This document shows, one piece after another, positions 22,001-34,732 of a DNA stretch of 64,000 bases. The DNA comes from Delphinus delphis. Taxonomy: Eukaryota > Chordata > Mammalia > Artiodactyla > Delphinidae. The notes under the pieces were generated by a model that did not search any database, was not told the DNA's origin, and was given only the letters and a program-made list of their open reading frames with translations. Where the stretch lies: assembly GCF_949987515.2 (NCBI RefSeq), contig NC_082694.2, forward strand, positions 18,075,355 to 18,139,354. The letters are read 5' to 3'. Position 1 is the stretch's first letter. Every line of letters begins with the position of its first letter. Both the position numbers and the translations under genes were made by a program.

Positions 22001-23500
22001 AAAAATGCATATGTCTCCTGAAACTCTCTCAATTATATTCCACAGTTATTATATCTAATTCTTATTATTCTGGAAGTAGAAATCAATGAGAGAAACTATT
22101 CTCTAATGTTCCAATTCAGCCTCAGTCTTATGCAAGCAGAGTGTCCAAGGGTCCCATGTGCAGGGTCTTCAAAATTACTTTGTCCCTTCTCCATTTGTAA
22201 TGGTGGGTTTAGCACCAATAAAAAAAATTATTTTTTGCTCCTTTTCTTTTTCCCCAGCATCAGATGTTACCCAGTCCCCTAAGATGACAATATTCATTAT
22301 TCTTTTACTAGAGACTAAGATTTTTGTTCCATAGAGGGGAAATATGAAATGAATCTCAGCGAAGTTTCAGCAGTTTAAGCTATTCCCTTCCTGTAGCCAG
22401 CATCACAAGGGAAGATTTCTCAGGATTCTCTCCAATCTTCCTTGTGAGTGCCTAGTCAATGTCATGGAGAAAGTCAGTAAGTGATGTGAACATTCCCTAA
22501 ATCTGTAATCCCCAAGGGATTTACACTTTAACATAGCCCACATTTGGCCTTTAACAATAATATAAGGCATTTCAACTCAGTTCTTACCTGCTATTTCATG
22601 TCCAGCAGCACCTGCTCAATTTAAGGAAGTATTCCTATCACTTCTCCTCCCCACAGAAGCCTGGTTCTCCCAGTTCTTGGTTTAGTTAGATGCCTTGAGA
22701 ATTCAATTCTCTAATGTGTTCCAGAGAGTTATTAATTTGTACTCCATCCAGCCTTTTCCTTGTTATAAGTGTGAGAGCAATGTTTTTTTTTTTAAACTTC
22801 CTACCTGTCTGAGCTAAGAATCAAAAGCTTTCCTTTTTAATTTTTGTTTAAATATTAAGTTAATAATTTAATTTTAGTGAACCAACCACTCAACCTACAA
22901 ACTAGCTCATTACAAGTAACATGTATCTAATAATGTGCCCTTCCTTATCATATTTCCATCCCTTTCAGATGAGAATACTATTTAAATTATGTCTTCACAA
23001 TTTTGTTACCTTTTCATTTTTAGTTTAAATGCACAAAAACAGACATACATATTTCAATTATATCTCAGGCTTGACAAAATTTTGCTTTTCTTAATTAGTT
23101 TCATTATTCTCTTATGCAAATATTGGTTCCTTGGTATTCATCTAAGATGGCTAGGTTTGTTGGCTTGGAAACCTCTATTCTCCTCTCTAGCATCAATATT
23201 GGTTTCATATGTAAGTATAAAGGAATACAATTATTCTCAAAGGAAGTCATTTAACCAATTTTCTGATGCAGTGATTGAAAGATATAGCTTATTTCATCCT
23301 GATGAGTTGCAAATATTAAGTTTCTTGGACTAGCACAAATTCAGAATACCATCAAGAATAAATTTCCTTACCCTATTTAATTATAATAAAATATTAATGA
23401 TTGGTCAAATAAAATTAATCAAAACACCTTCCAAAATGCCACCTTACAGATAGCTACAATAAAATTTAAGTTATTTACACTCGAAAATGTAATCTGTAAG
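22001..23500. other. No recognisable gene; possibly more of the old L1M to about 22.75 kb
   Basis: A T tract at 22782-22793 is the only clear simple feature. The 114-codon plus-strand frame at 22989-23333 has hydrophobic runs from T-rich codons and no recognisable family. Confidence 0.4.
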
Positions 23501-23502
23501 AG

Positions 23503-23709
23503 AGTGCACTTTTTTTTTTTTTGCAGTACGCGGGTCCTCTCACTGTTGTGGCCTCTCCCGTTGTGGAGCACAGGCTCAGGGGCCATGGCTCATGGGCCCA
23601 GCCGCTCCGCAGCATGTGGGATCCTCCCGGACCGGGGCACGAACCTGTGTCCCCTGCATCGGCAGGCGGACTCTCAACCACTGCGCCACCAGGGAAGCCT
23701 GATAGTGCA
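23503..23709 (-). mobile_element. CHR-2-type SINE
   Basis: The plus strand shows a T tract, then GCAGTACGCGGGTCCTCTCA, GGGATCCTCCCGGACCGGGG, CGAACCTGTGTCCCCTGCAT and CACTGCGCCACCAGGGAAGC, the CHR-2 element in reverse. A short flanking duplication, AGTGCA plus T residues, lies at 23503 and 23704. It retains CpG sites, so it is relatively young. The 81-, 86- and 69-codon frames over it are artefacts. Confidence 0.95.
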
Positions 23710-25135
23710 TTTTTTGACATCTGTTTTTAAAAAACCCCAAACAAGAAGAGTTGAATGCATTTAAGTTTACTGTAAGATAGAGCTTTCATGCTCTAGTAAT
23801 GCATAAATTGATTGTGAAAAGATATTTCCCAGCATTTGCATACAAGCTAATATCAGTTTTTGAAATAATTTTGCCCTTCGAATATTTGGCAATAGTTTTA
23901 TGTTCAATTTTACATTCATACACCACACACACACAATTATTTTACCAAAAAGGTTTAAATTCCAATTAAATGTTCAGTGTTAAATCCTGAATGTCATCAG
24001 AGAACTTTGCTGTTCGCCTTTCTCTGTCCATGGGGTCTTAGACAACTAAGGCTGTTAATCGAAAGTGCTGCTGTCATGTTTAGTTAAATCAAATAAAACC
24101 CAAATAAATAAAATTGGCATGACATAAGGCATTCACTCTTTAGCAAACACTAAGAAATGCAAATTTAACCTAAATCTGGGAACCATAATAAGGGAGTGGT
24201 TGATATTTCAAGCACGTACTAATGTGCAACGAAATTAGACTGAAAATATGTTAACATTGGAGAAGTGTCAAATCTCTACAATAAATTCACTTCAACTTTC
24301 TGGAGTTTCCAACTCCAGGAGGGAAATAGGAGCTCCTCTTGTGCTGTATTATGCCTAGCAAAATAAAGAAGCTTTCTTTAGTAAACCTTGAGTTCCAAAG
24401 AAATCAGTAATCAAGCCACGGCTAGCAGAGTAATTGCATTCCTCTCCCAGCCATTGTGGAGATAGCAAGATATTGATGAAACATAGAGGTAGCAAAACAG
24501 ACATCTTTGAGTGATGTTGCGTGTTTCTGGAAAAAGATGATTGGTTCAGAATTGGTGAATATTTATGAACCTTAGTTTATCAGCATCACACTAGAGGTGT
24601 TTCTGCAAAGATTTATCTAAATATTGCAAAAAATCAAAGTCATTTTTTTAGGAACAAAAAGCTTCCTCAAGAGACACTGCAGGGAACTGGGGAGGCTAGG
24701 CAAGGCTAGACAACACCTAAACTATCTTCAACTTTCAAATGGTTGACAAGATCATGGAATGACAATATCTGTCTGATTAGAAGAATATTTTAGATGACAG
24801 TTTCCAACTATAATTTAAAATTTCTAAAATATATGCATCAGTCTGAATATTTTAATAAATGCAAGCAAGTTAATAAAATGATGTTTTCATACCCAGGAAA
24901 ACCCTCACCCATTAATTTCTAATCTAATTAATTCTGAGTTCCTTAGTGGTTCTCAAAAATGACCTCTATTTTTTAATACTATCATGGCCTTTAGTTACTA
25001 AAAATCTCAACAATTTCGTGGGAACTTATGCCAACAATTCCTCATTACATGATTTACACTGATAGCATAGGAATGGATCTCCTAAAATTAAAAAAAAAAA
25101 ATACGTAGTTCTTCAAATTGATGGTTGAAAATGAA
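23710..25135. other. No repeat recognised; apparently unique sequence
   Basis: Apart from a short CACACACA run at 23925-23936, I recognise no transposon in about 1.4 kb, and no open frame reaches 60 codons. It may be unique host sequence, possibly containing a conserved non-coding element around 24.0-24.7 kb, but I see no direct regulatory proof. Confidence 0.45.
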
Positions 25136-25510
25136 AGGATGTTGAACCTTCCATTGTCCTCAGAGCAAAGTCCAAAGTCATTTGTATGCAGTATAAGGCA
25201 GTTGAGGTTTTGACACCTGTATTACCAAATGTAACACCTGAATTGTAATATAATTTTTTTCCTAGCTTAAGTAAACTACTTTCAATCCTCAATATACCAT
25301 ACTTTTTCTAAAGTTTTGTCTTGTTTGTTTTGTTTACTTTGCCTTAAAGATCCATATTTCCTTCTTTACTTGATTACTTCTTTCTCACACATTACTAAAT
25401 TCTGTGATGAGCTCCTTATGAGAAGAAGTTTAAATTCCTAGTGCTTAACATAGTGTCTTGCACAAAATAACCAAGGTATACATGTTTGCTGAAAGTATGA
25501 ATGGTTTGGA
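25136..25510 (+). mobile_element. L2 LINE 3' region
   Basis: CCTCAGAGCAAAGTCCAAAG, then GCAGTATAAGGCAGTTGAGG, a CTTTGCCTTAAAG block, TGATGAGCTCCTTATGAGAA and AGTGCTTAACATAGTGTCTT follow the L2 3' order (AAGTCCAAACTCCTTAGCAT to TGAGCTCCTTGAGGGCAGGG to CAGTGCCTGGCACATAG). Confidence 0.78.
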
Positions 25511-25544
25511 AAATGGCTGAGCTTCAACTCCTACAGTTTATAGG

Positions 25545-25752
25545 AGGGATGATTTAAAATCAGACTTTCTGAGTTCAGTCCCCTGCTCCCTTACTTAAGC
25601 TGTGGAGCCTTAAACAAGTCACATAAATTCTTTAAGTCTCAGTTTCCTCATCTATAAAATGGGCATAATAGGAATCCTAATTTATTGAGTTGCTGTGAGG
25701 ATTTATAAGGTCACAGTTAATAAGTGCTACTTGGTAGTATTATAATTTATTT
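25545..25752 (+). mobile_element. MIR SINE, well preserved
   Basis: AAATCAGACTTTCTGAGTTC, CAAGTCACATAAATTCTTTA, AGTCTCAGTTTCCTCATCTA, TAAAATGGGCATAATAGGAA and GAGTTGCTGTGAGGATTTAT give nearly the whole MIR in forward orientation. Confidence 0.92.
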
Positions 25753-26057
25753 CTCAAGAATGATAAATGATTTCAGGAAATAGTAGATTTTATAACATGA
25801 ATGCCAATTTATTTTTAATTATGTACAAGGCACACTGGACATAAAAATCATATATAGCAAGTGTGTTTTATGAAGAAAACTAAAAAATAATTCATTTATC
25901 AGCTGTTCAAACCCGGAAGCCTGATGACACAGATTCAAGAATGAAAATCTTCACCTTCTATTTTTGAAAGGCATGATTGAACAAACTCACTCTCTACAAA
26001 GTTAAGTGTATTTCCTACTTCTTAAGAACACTTCCTCACATTTTAGCATGCAGACAC

Positions 26058-26090
<33 letters not shown>

Positions 26091-26559
26091 TGAACATTCC
26101 ACATTATCCAGTATTTTGTACAGTCCTATAAAAATAATTGATCCTCAATGATATTAACACATTGGCAAATGCTCTCTTTTTACTCCATTTTCAAATGGCT
26201 TTGTAACTTAATTCAATGCATGAAGATAGGTTGACCAACTCAAGTGACCATGGCAGAATCTTCCTCATCATTTTAAATGAACTTATCCTATCCACACAAA
26301 GGTGCTGCTTGAAGAGAACTAGAAACCAGTAACATAATTAACCTGCTAAATCTATATTTTATTTGGCCCTTGTCAGGGATTTCCTTCTGAATAAACTCTA
26401 GTATGCATTCTCCTGTTTAGGCTTACAAGACATTTTCTTCCTATCCTTTTCAATAAGTAGTGGTGATAAACTAAAAGGGAAAAGGTTAGGGCAAACATAC
26501 TAATCTCTTTGTGACACCAACACCAGCTCCAATACTTGAGCTACTCAGTTACGTATATT
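25753..26559. other. No gene; one (CA)n tract
   Basis: Apart from the CA microsatellite at 26054-26090 nothing is recognised. Confidence 0.5.
26054..26090. repeat. (CA)n microsatellite
   Basis: About 18 CA units with one CG interruption near the left end. Confidence 0.95.
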
Positions 26560-27370
26560 TATATTTATTCATTGATTTATCCATCAAACACTGTGGAATA
26601 AATTACTGAGAAACTGCTACAACTGTGAACTTTCTTTAGCATTGGAGATGTAAAAATGTTCAAAGAAGACATGGTTCTTGCCCTCAAATAATTTCAATGG
26701 TATAGAAGAAGAAAAGAAAATATTCATTCGGTGTATTTAGAAATAATAACTATAAATGATCATTCTGGTGGGCTATGAGCATTTATTGCCCAATTTAATC
26801 TGAGAAAATTAAACAATACTTTCATGATGAGGTAAAATTTCTGTGGGAATCTGAAGAGTGAGTAGGAGATCACTGAGTGAAAGAGAGAGGGAAAACCTTA
26901 ACTGGAAAAGGCAACAACAGGTGAAGGGGGCATGAGGCATGAAGGAGTTTGGTGCATTAAGAGGCTTAAGACCTTCCTGTCTTTCATCTTCCTGAGGGAT
27001 TGCATGGAACATGAAGTTTATGGGAATGAAGCCGCAGTAGTAGGCTAGTCATGCTTAAATAGAACATATTAATGGTTTGGGTCTTAATCCTAAGAGTAGA
27101 GCAAAACCATGGAAACCCTTTAAATACAAATGTGTATTTTTAACATATCACTCTTTGTTGTGGAACGAAAAGATAAGAGAGAGAAATCCTTAAGAAGTGA
27201 GGAGATTAAAGAGAAGTTCATTTCAGAAATCCTGGATATCTCAGTATTGCCCTAGTTTATAGCATCCTTCATCAGTGGTAGATGTCAGACTGACATGAGG
27301 AGTTGTTAAAGGGTAAAAAGTGGAACGTTTTGATGATATTATTTTATTTTGGTGATTTGAGTTTGAGAGA
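26560..27370 (+). mobile_element. Old interspersed repeat, family A (unassigned), longest copy
   Basis: ATTTATTCATTGATTTATCC, a GGAGATGTAAAAATGTTCAA block, TGGTTCTTGCCCTCAAATAA, TTCTGGTGGGCTATGAGCA, then GGTTTGGGTCTTAATCCTAA and GAAACCCTTTAAA match in order the ancient mammalian repeat listed at 14.9 and 40.1 kb. No coding frame is recognisable. A 67-codon minus-strand frame inside it is incidental. The family name is uncertain. Confidence 0.45.
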
Positions 27371-27819
27371 GATAGAACAGAAGGAACATGGGCAAGTATC
27401 ACCTACCTCAGATTTATTCTAAAATATATTAAAAGCTATCACTGAGCAAACCCAGTAAGTGCTATTGATACTTCTCTGGGAGTGTCAGATGTACTGGGCC
27501 TTTATACAGTGGCCTTGGTGTATACAGTTATACATTAACTGGACATCTTTTATGATTTTACTCAACACCTTTTTTAAAATATAAGTTATTTTCTTCTGCC
27601 TTTAAGTGCCAAAATTGCTCCTAATACATATCTCTGCCCTCTACTTTCACTTCACTCGCCAGAGCTGAATTGCATAGGAAGCACTGTTTTAAGTTCTGTA
27701 ACAGACAAAACAATGAAAACTTAGTGGAACCTGGAAAACAGCCAGTTTCTAGTATTACCTTTATGAGTCTATAGGATTATGTAAAAGAAGGTCATATCAA
27801 AATATGCTACTTACTTTAA
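27371..27819. other. No recognisable feature
   Basis: No repeat or coding signature recognised. Confidence 0.5.
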
Positions 27820-27960
27820 AAGTAGCAATTATTGAGTATATATTATTCTAGACATCACACTGGTACCTGACATACGTTATCTACTTTAGTATTTATCATA
27901 ATAAATTCCATGGACCATTATCGCTATAACATATTTAGCTAAAATGTATATAATAGCCAA
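27820..27960 (-). mobile_element. MIR SINE fragment
   Basis: TATTGAGTATATATTATTCT, then CATACGTTATCTACTTTAGT and CATAATAAATTCCATGGACC correspond to the reverse-orientation MIR 3' half at low identity. Confidence 0.5.
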
Positions 27961-28899
27961 ATAATTTTGGAAGCTCATACTAAAATGTCAAATACTGAAA
28001 GTTCAAACAATCCCTCAGAGGTTATTTAAAATAAATTTAACATTATTTAGGCTACTAAACATTTGTTTTTTCATAGCACTTAATAAGAGCCCACCTAACT
28101 GATATTACACAGAATAAACTGGGGAAATGCTAATTCTATTACATCTTCACTATCATGAACTGCTCTGTTCAGCCTTTGGTCACTCCTTATATCCCCATGA
28201 AAATGTCCAACTATCCAGTAAGAATACTGTGTTCTACTGTGTATATTCTTTGAACTCATCCAAACCTCCATACTGCTAATGTGCCATTTTTTTTCAACCT
28301 AGCTACCCAAGTCTTTAATCATCTCTTCTTTTTATCTTGGCAAAAGTCCATAGTCAGCATATCAATGATCTTCTTGTCCAGATTCTCAACACACTGCTTG
28401 CTAATTTGTTGCAATAATGCAGGTTTAAAAGTATAGAGTACAACCACACTGTCTTTTCTAGCTCAAGCTACTGACCCTTCTGAGGGCAGCACATAAATAG
28501 AAAATAAAAGTTTACACAGTGGATGCCAATGACAAATGAGATCTCAACAATGATTAGTGTATTATCTATTTGTCCCTAGTCAATGTACATTTCCACTGCC
28601 AAGGATAGATATTTGAGATCTTCACCACTTTCCCACAGCCTGCATATAAATATTTTTGTTTCCCATGAAGCCCTCAGAAGCCCTTTCACTATATTCACTC
28701 TTTGTTTATGATTTAATTTTCTTTGAGGACATCATTCACTAATGAATATATCTGTCCCAGTTCATCCTCATTTGCATGTACTTCACTATTTACTGAAAAC
28801 CACTGCCTGAATATTCTACCGACAACTTTGTTTGAACGTATTTCCTCCTCCATCCCTTAAGGTTTTTAACTTCCCTATTATCCCCAATATTGGAGAAAG
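27961..28899. other. No gene; possibly distal L2-related sequence
   Basis: C/T-rich sequence without a specific match until the L2 region that starts near 28.95 kb. Confidence 0.4.
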
Positions 28900-28949
28900 T
28901 CCACTCTCATGTATTATTGGTACCTTCCTCTATCTCAGATGGATATCTG

Positions 28950-29575
28950 AGTAGTCTCAAAATCTTATAATTCTCTAGTCTTGGTTATTCTTAAAATTTT
29001 TGTACTGCATTTTCCCTACCACTAATACAACAACATCCCTTCCCTAAATTATTGCAAGATTTCCTACAAGTCTCCTTGCTACCCATCTTTGCTGTCTGAA
29101 ATTCCCTGTTCCCAGTAATACAGCAAGAACAAACTTTCAAAAAAGTAAATCTGGTTATCATACCTTGTTCAAAATATTTCAGTGCCTTAAACCATTCAGA
29201 ATAAAATTCAAACTCCTAAACTGACACAAACACCTCACTTTCGTTTTCAGCTCTGCCTTTTCCTTCCATTTTATTACCCTTCTTCACATAATGCTCTTCT
29301 CATTTTTCACTTAGCTAGTATCTTCAGATATTTTATCCCTAAATGCAATCATCACTTCTACCAAAATTTCTATACCCTTAAAATTTCATTCAGTGACCTT
29401 TTTTGAAGTTCCATCATATCACACATCATATTACAATTGTAATTTTACTTAGCTGTCACTAAAATTAAACTTAAGTTTCTTAAGGGCAAGGATTATATTT
29501 AATATTTTATATCTAGTTCTGAGGACTCCATCTTGCAAAGAGTGGGTGATCAATTAATGTTTGTGTAACAATTTA
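28950..29575 (+). mobile_element. L2 LINE 3' region, long copy
   Basis: TATTGCAAGATTTCCTACAA, GTCTCCTTGCTACCC, AAAGTAAATCTGGTTATCAT, TTTCAGTGCCTTAAACCATT, AGAATAAAATTCAAACTCCT, then TTTCTTAAGGGCAAGGATTA and CAATTAATGTTTGTGTAACA follow the L2 3' consensus from upstream of the conserved AAATCTGATCATGTCAC block to the terminal AATAAATGTTTGTTG. Confidence 0.82.
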
Positions 29576-30450
29576 TAGTTTTTACAAAATATTCATAGAG
29601 ATATTAATGAATTTTATTTATTAGAAAAATCCCTAAGGGGGAAATATGTTTCTACCCTCAGTTCTCACAGAACAAAAAATGAAGTACCTGTAACATGCCA
29701 TTGAATTTCCTGACTCAAAATTTGATGCAATTTCCATTAAATTTTATCACATAAAGTCAATCCAAGGCCATATTCCCATAATAAATAATTTCCATTCCAA
29801 TGTCATGGCTTTGAAAGTTAAGTTAATTCAGACAATTTTCTATTCCAATATTAATTCAAATGTATTATACATATATATATATATGCAAAGGAGTCAGAAA
29901 AGAGTAACCAAAGATAAACAGATCTATGCAAAATCTTATCTTATGAGCACAGTAGTATGTCAGTTACTTACTATCAAATGGCTTCCAATTGAAAATTGTG
30001 TTGTGCCACTTGAATAATTTAAATATATTTTAAAGTGACTTGGGATGTGCATCTCCAGTATTAGTCTACTACTTTACTTACATTTCCAGTTTTTAAATTT
30101 TGTTTTTTTATGATCACAACACTTTGTATCCAAGCTCAGTCATTATGCTGATCTTGAACTTTCTCATATAAGTAGCAGGCACTCCAATAAAAGGTCACCC
30201 CAACTCTAGTGATTTAATGAATATAAAGTGAAGAAAATTTAGTCTTCAAAGATCCCACAGACATGTCCTCCTAGTTCCATTGCATTTCTCATATTCACTA
30301 CAGAACTTGGATTTGCTTTCTTAAAGTCTATTAGAGAAATGTTAACCTTAGTCAGTAAGCATTGAAGCACTTACTGTGTACTTTATATACATTTGAACTT
30401 TTGGACATTGAACTAAAGTACCTGGACATTTTATTCATCTCTAAAGTGAG
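29576..30450. other. No recognisable gene or repeat
   Basis: AT-rich. A short TA run lies at 29869-29884. Frames do not exceed 70 codons. Confidence 0.5.
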
Positions 30451-30452
30451 TT

Positions 30453-30520
30453 AGTTTATTTTTTAATACATCTTTATTGGAGTAAAACTACTTCACAATG
30501 CTGTGAGTTGGTTTTCAATA
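30453..30520 (-). mobile_element. L1 3' end, very short fragment
   Basis: TTAATACATCTTTATTGGAG, then TAAAACTACTTCACAATGCT and GTGAGTTGGTTTTC is the last 60-70 bp of an L1 3' UTR in reverse, severely 5'-truncated. Confidence 0.65.
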
Positions 30521-30604
30521 GATTATTTCTAAGGCTCTTTGCAGCCCTAACTAAGCTGCTTTAAGTTGAGGCATATATTTTTATATTTAGAAATAGATAT
30601 TTAG

Positions 30605-31018
30605 TGTTACCAAACTGAGGTCCAGTGGCTTGCTGCTTGAAAATCAATATGAGAGAGACAGAAATGTTGGTAAAGGGAAAAGTTGCTTTTAATCTGAATG
30701 CCAGCAATCTGGGGAGATGGTGGACACAGTGTCCCCCAAAAATCACATCTGAAGATTCTGTTTGGCCATGAAAGTTTTTTAAAGGAAAAAAGGGAAGCAG
30801 TCTCAGTGAATCATTGAGGTTGGTGGTCAGAGTCCTCACCGTTCCCCACTGTGTGCTGGCTTGTGTGTAGACTTGCCGACTTCTTGTGCTTTTTCTTTAA
30901 ATGCTATCTTGTTCACACAGTTTGTGAGATTGCTGAAGGGGAAGCCAGGGAAGAGATCTGGTCATCTGTTAATTATTCTTGATTTCTACTTCTTTGATCT
31001 ATGGAAATAACCAACACA
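30605..31018 (-). mobile_element. Complete solo LTR, gammaretrovirus-like (ERV1 class)
   Basis: On the minus strand the unit runs 414 bp from TG (31018) to CA (30605) and is flanked by a 4-bp duplication TTAG at 30601-30604 and 31019-31022. Its 3' end carries blocks close to TCTCTCxTATTGATTTTCAA, AGCAGCAAGCCACTGG and CCTCAGTTTGGTAACA, which are typical of ERV1 U5. An ATTAAA poly(A)-like signal lies at complement 30688-30693, about 85 bp from the end, and a TTTAAAA box at about 30777-30783 sits where a TATA element would. No internal viral genes remain, consistent with LTR-LTR recombination. Confidence 0.82.
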
Positions 31019-34000
31019 TTAGGTAAGTTATTGGATGATCAAAAGATTTGAAAGGTGTGGGAGGGCTGGAGATGAATAGAGCAAGGGGTGCCTGGTTTAA
31101 GGTTAGTGTCAAGACAGAGGGACCTACGGCAGAGAGCTCTTTCCTAAAAAGAACTCTTCCCTGCCAAAAGCTGCTTACATTAGGACTTACTACTTTACAA
31201 CTAGAATATAAAGTTGGACATAGCAAACAAAGTATAATAACTCTTTTCTCAGGCTATATTCATAGATAAAAATTATCAAGTGAAATAAAAGTTTATTCAC
31301 CTCTATAGATTATGACCAATGTTAAGTCAGTGTTGGTTTCTATACTCCAAATGAGATCACCTCTTCCTTCTGCTTCCAGTTGAATAGTTCATACCATGAC
31401 AAAGGGAGTGGGAAGTGCTTTTCTACAGGATGTCAGATAAGTTTTACCAAAGTCAAGTGCTTATTCAGTTCCCTTTCTCCTATTTGGATTTCTGGTTTCC
31501 TTGCTCTGTAGCTTATATGTCAACTATGGGTTTATACTGCAAATTGTCATTTTTCTACAGCATAATACTGGCCTATTGTGTATGATTTGGATCTCTGACT
31601 CACATTTTGGGAACCCATTTTGTCTTTCTTCCTCCTATTATTTTTTTCTCTCAGTTTTAGTCAATCTATTGCATTTCCTGTATCATCACAACCCTACTCT
31701 GTTCAGTGTCCTGTGTCCATGAGGGGCATCTTTTCTCTTGCCAGCAGTTTTTCTCAAGACATTGGCAATTCCAAGTATCTCATCTATTTTATCTGCTTCT
31801 CTTCAGGTCTTTAATTCCTAGAGTTCTGCTCTTTCTGCTCCACTTCATATGTGTTGGGGTCACAATCATTATTTCTCACACTTTCTGGCTTCTAAATAAG
31901 AAAAAAGTATCCATAGGGTAACCATAGGGAGACAAAAGAAATCAAGGTGTTGCCTTTATTAGGTGATGTCCAATAATTGCCAAAGTATAGGATCTTGAGT
32001 AAGGCAGATTGCAGAAAAACTGTGTTGCTTTAAGTCCAAATTCAACTTCCCTCTACTTTCTACAAAATCAAGATGTTTAGACCCACCTGAAAGAAATATG
32101 AACTTTCAGAGGACTATTGCTCCACATTTGTCAGGCTTTCTGTACTACAAAATGTTCGACTTCTAAGAACTCTCCTTGGTATCAGGGAAAATGCAATAGA
32201 GAGAAAGCCAGCTAGTGCTATCTCAACACAATATGTCTTTGCCATATTAAAGATGTCCATAAAAGCCAAGTTTACAACAAATGAAGGTAAATATTGACCA
32301 AAGCAGCCTTGATATTCCCTTTAGCTTGACTAAACTTTAGATAGGCTTCTTCCTGACCATGACATCCATTGTTTTAAAGCATTTAACATCTAAATATAAA
32401 TTCTCTATTCCTTTGAGATGTAAATTTTATCCCAGACTCTTGACTATTTTACAACCCAGAATGACCTTCTCAAGGACTTGAGAAGCATCCCTTTGAAATG
32501 TAACCATGGAGGATGATAACAATATCATATAGACTAGTTGTCTATAAGAAAGTAGATAGGAGCCTAGTTTTGATAAATGCTAATTAGCAAAAACAGATGT
32601 CATAATCACATTGAACATTGAACAATCTCCTCTTTAATGTCCTGAAATATTTTCCCACTAGCTCACCCCAACCCCACATGCCTAAAAACTCTCCTGCATT
32701 TTTATTTCAGTGGAGTTAAGTTCAATCTCTCTTCACTATTGAAATAGTCCAGTGCAATTTCTCTTTGATAGTATTAATACATCTTGGAGAAGAAGCCAAT
32801 AAATGAATAGTGGGGAAAACTGGAAAGATTCCTATGAGAGAAAGGGACAGCACATACATGTTTTGTAAAAACAGGAGGAGCAGAATGATCTTTCCTCCCC
32901 TCCACTCATGACAACACTATTTATCCTTCATTTTCCTAGAGTAGAGTACAATCTAAATGCCCCAACATATATGAAGGAGAATACAATGAGAAAATTAAAA
33001 ATAATGACTTTTGGAGAATGTGTTAGTTTTTATTGAACTTGAGTTGGAGATTCAGCAGGATACATGCTTGCAAACATCAAATATTTGAAAGATTTAGAAA
33101 GAAAAGTCATATGGAAAAGGAATTCAGACCTGTTTTATGTGGTCCCAAAGAACGTACCAAGACTAATGTATACAAGTTAAAATGGAAAATGTTTCAGTTC
33201 AATTAAAAAAGAAACTTCCAAATCCCAAAACGTTCAAAAACAGAATATGCTCCATGGTCTTGGAAGGAAGTGAGTGCAGTGTCAAGGGATATTATGACAC
33301 AGAGGTTTAGGAGGCCTTGATTGAAATGTTGAAGAGAAATTTCAAACACTACAAGACTATGTGAGAGCCAGGTGTGATTTTCCCTCTATCCTGGAGTTTT
33401 TCTCCTATTTTTATTTATAATATGGAAAAGAAATTCATGTGAAATTGACAGAAGGGACACAGTATTAAATATCTTTTGTAACAAACAAAAATATTAAATA
33501 GTTTTTACACAAACTACAGATTGGGACACACAAACATACACACACACACTAAAGTCAATTTCCATCTCTGAAGAAGTTTTTCTGAAAATACTTGTTGGAA
33601 ATAGAAAAAATAAAAAACATACAGATATACTACTAACATAAATCCCAGAGAGCTGTATTACCATGAATCCTTTGTGAGCAACCTATAGTCCTTGCAGGGA
33701 TGAAAAGAAACGTTATTGTTGCATCTTTTATGGTCATTAATAGCCTTTTAAACTGAAAGTTCTGCATTTCAAAGTTCTTTTCTTCACTTTGTTTTAACTG
33801 CATCTTTCACCTGCAAGCTAAATTAAGCTATATATCACAGGAAACATAAAGTAGACCAATGACCTTAAGAAATTCAGAAATGGTGGGATCTTTGGTTTTC
33901 AAAATAGATTAAAAATAGTATGACTTCAGATGGCCCTGTTGAATGACTCCTTTGGGAAGATCAGCCTGTGACTATTACTGTGATTTGTCCACTGTGTTGG

Positions 34001-34600
34001 ACTGTAAGAAGATTGTCAATTGCCACACAGAATATGTTTTGCAGAAACCTTTTCTGAAATGTATAACAGCTCTAGCAGCTGAGTAGAAAATTACCAGATA
34101 TTTCCTGGTCACCAAATAAACAAGGTCAGATACTGCAGTGATATGAAATGATGGTCCAATGATGGTTATAAATCCAAACCAAACAAAATTCTAAAATTCA
34201 TAACATATCCTAATGTTCACAGGTATAGACTTGGCCCATGCATTCCCTGACTTTCATTGGCCAAGAACTGGATAGAACAGACTCATTGAAATTTTAAATA
34301 CCAGATGAAAACACATATATTACTGATGGGTGGTTGTCAATAACATCTGCATCAAATAACAACACTTTTATTATTCAGTTATTCTCTATATGACACTATG
34401 AGGATATATAGTTATAAAACAAAGCATGTAGAGGATTTTAACATTTCTAACTTTATGTGGTTTTCTATACAGACAGGACTATCACTGTGAAACCACAGTG
34501 CATAATTTTAATGTAACATATGTATGTCCTATAACTTTGTTGCGATGTAAATAAGATGGTTGTCACTTTAAATAGTTATTTAACTGATGTAATAAAAACC
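31019..34600. other. No recognisable gene or repeat in about 3.6 kb
   Basis: No repeat family I can name apart from a short CA run near 33535-33550. Frames of 63-75 codons (30999-31226 minus; 31048-31269, 31501-31722 and 31706-31921 plus) show no protein features. Confidence 0.45.
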
Positions 34601-34732
34601 TGGGACTTCCCTGGCTGTCCAGTGGTTAAGACTCTGTGCTCCCAATGCAGGATATGGGGGTTCTATCCCTGGTCAGGGAAGTAGATACCACATGTCTTGC
34701 GGTGAGGACAAAAGATAAAAAAAAAATCTGAT
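34601..34732 (+). mobile_element. CHR-1-type SINE, diverged
   Basis: GGGACTTCCCTGGCTGTCCA, GTGGTTAAGACTCTGTGCTC, GGTTCTATCCCTGGTCAGGG and an A-rich tail match the short cetartiodactyl SINE. The B box has decayed to GGTTCTATCCC. No clear target duplication. Confidence 0.9.

Noticed and set aside
22989..23333. 114-codon hydrophobic plus-strand frame resembling a membrane protein
   Set aside because: T-rich codons generate Phe/Leu/Ile runs; no family signature, and flanking frames are closed.
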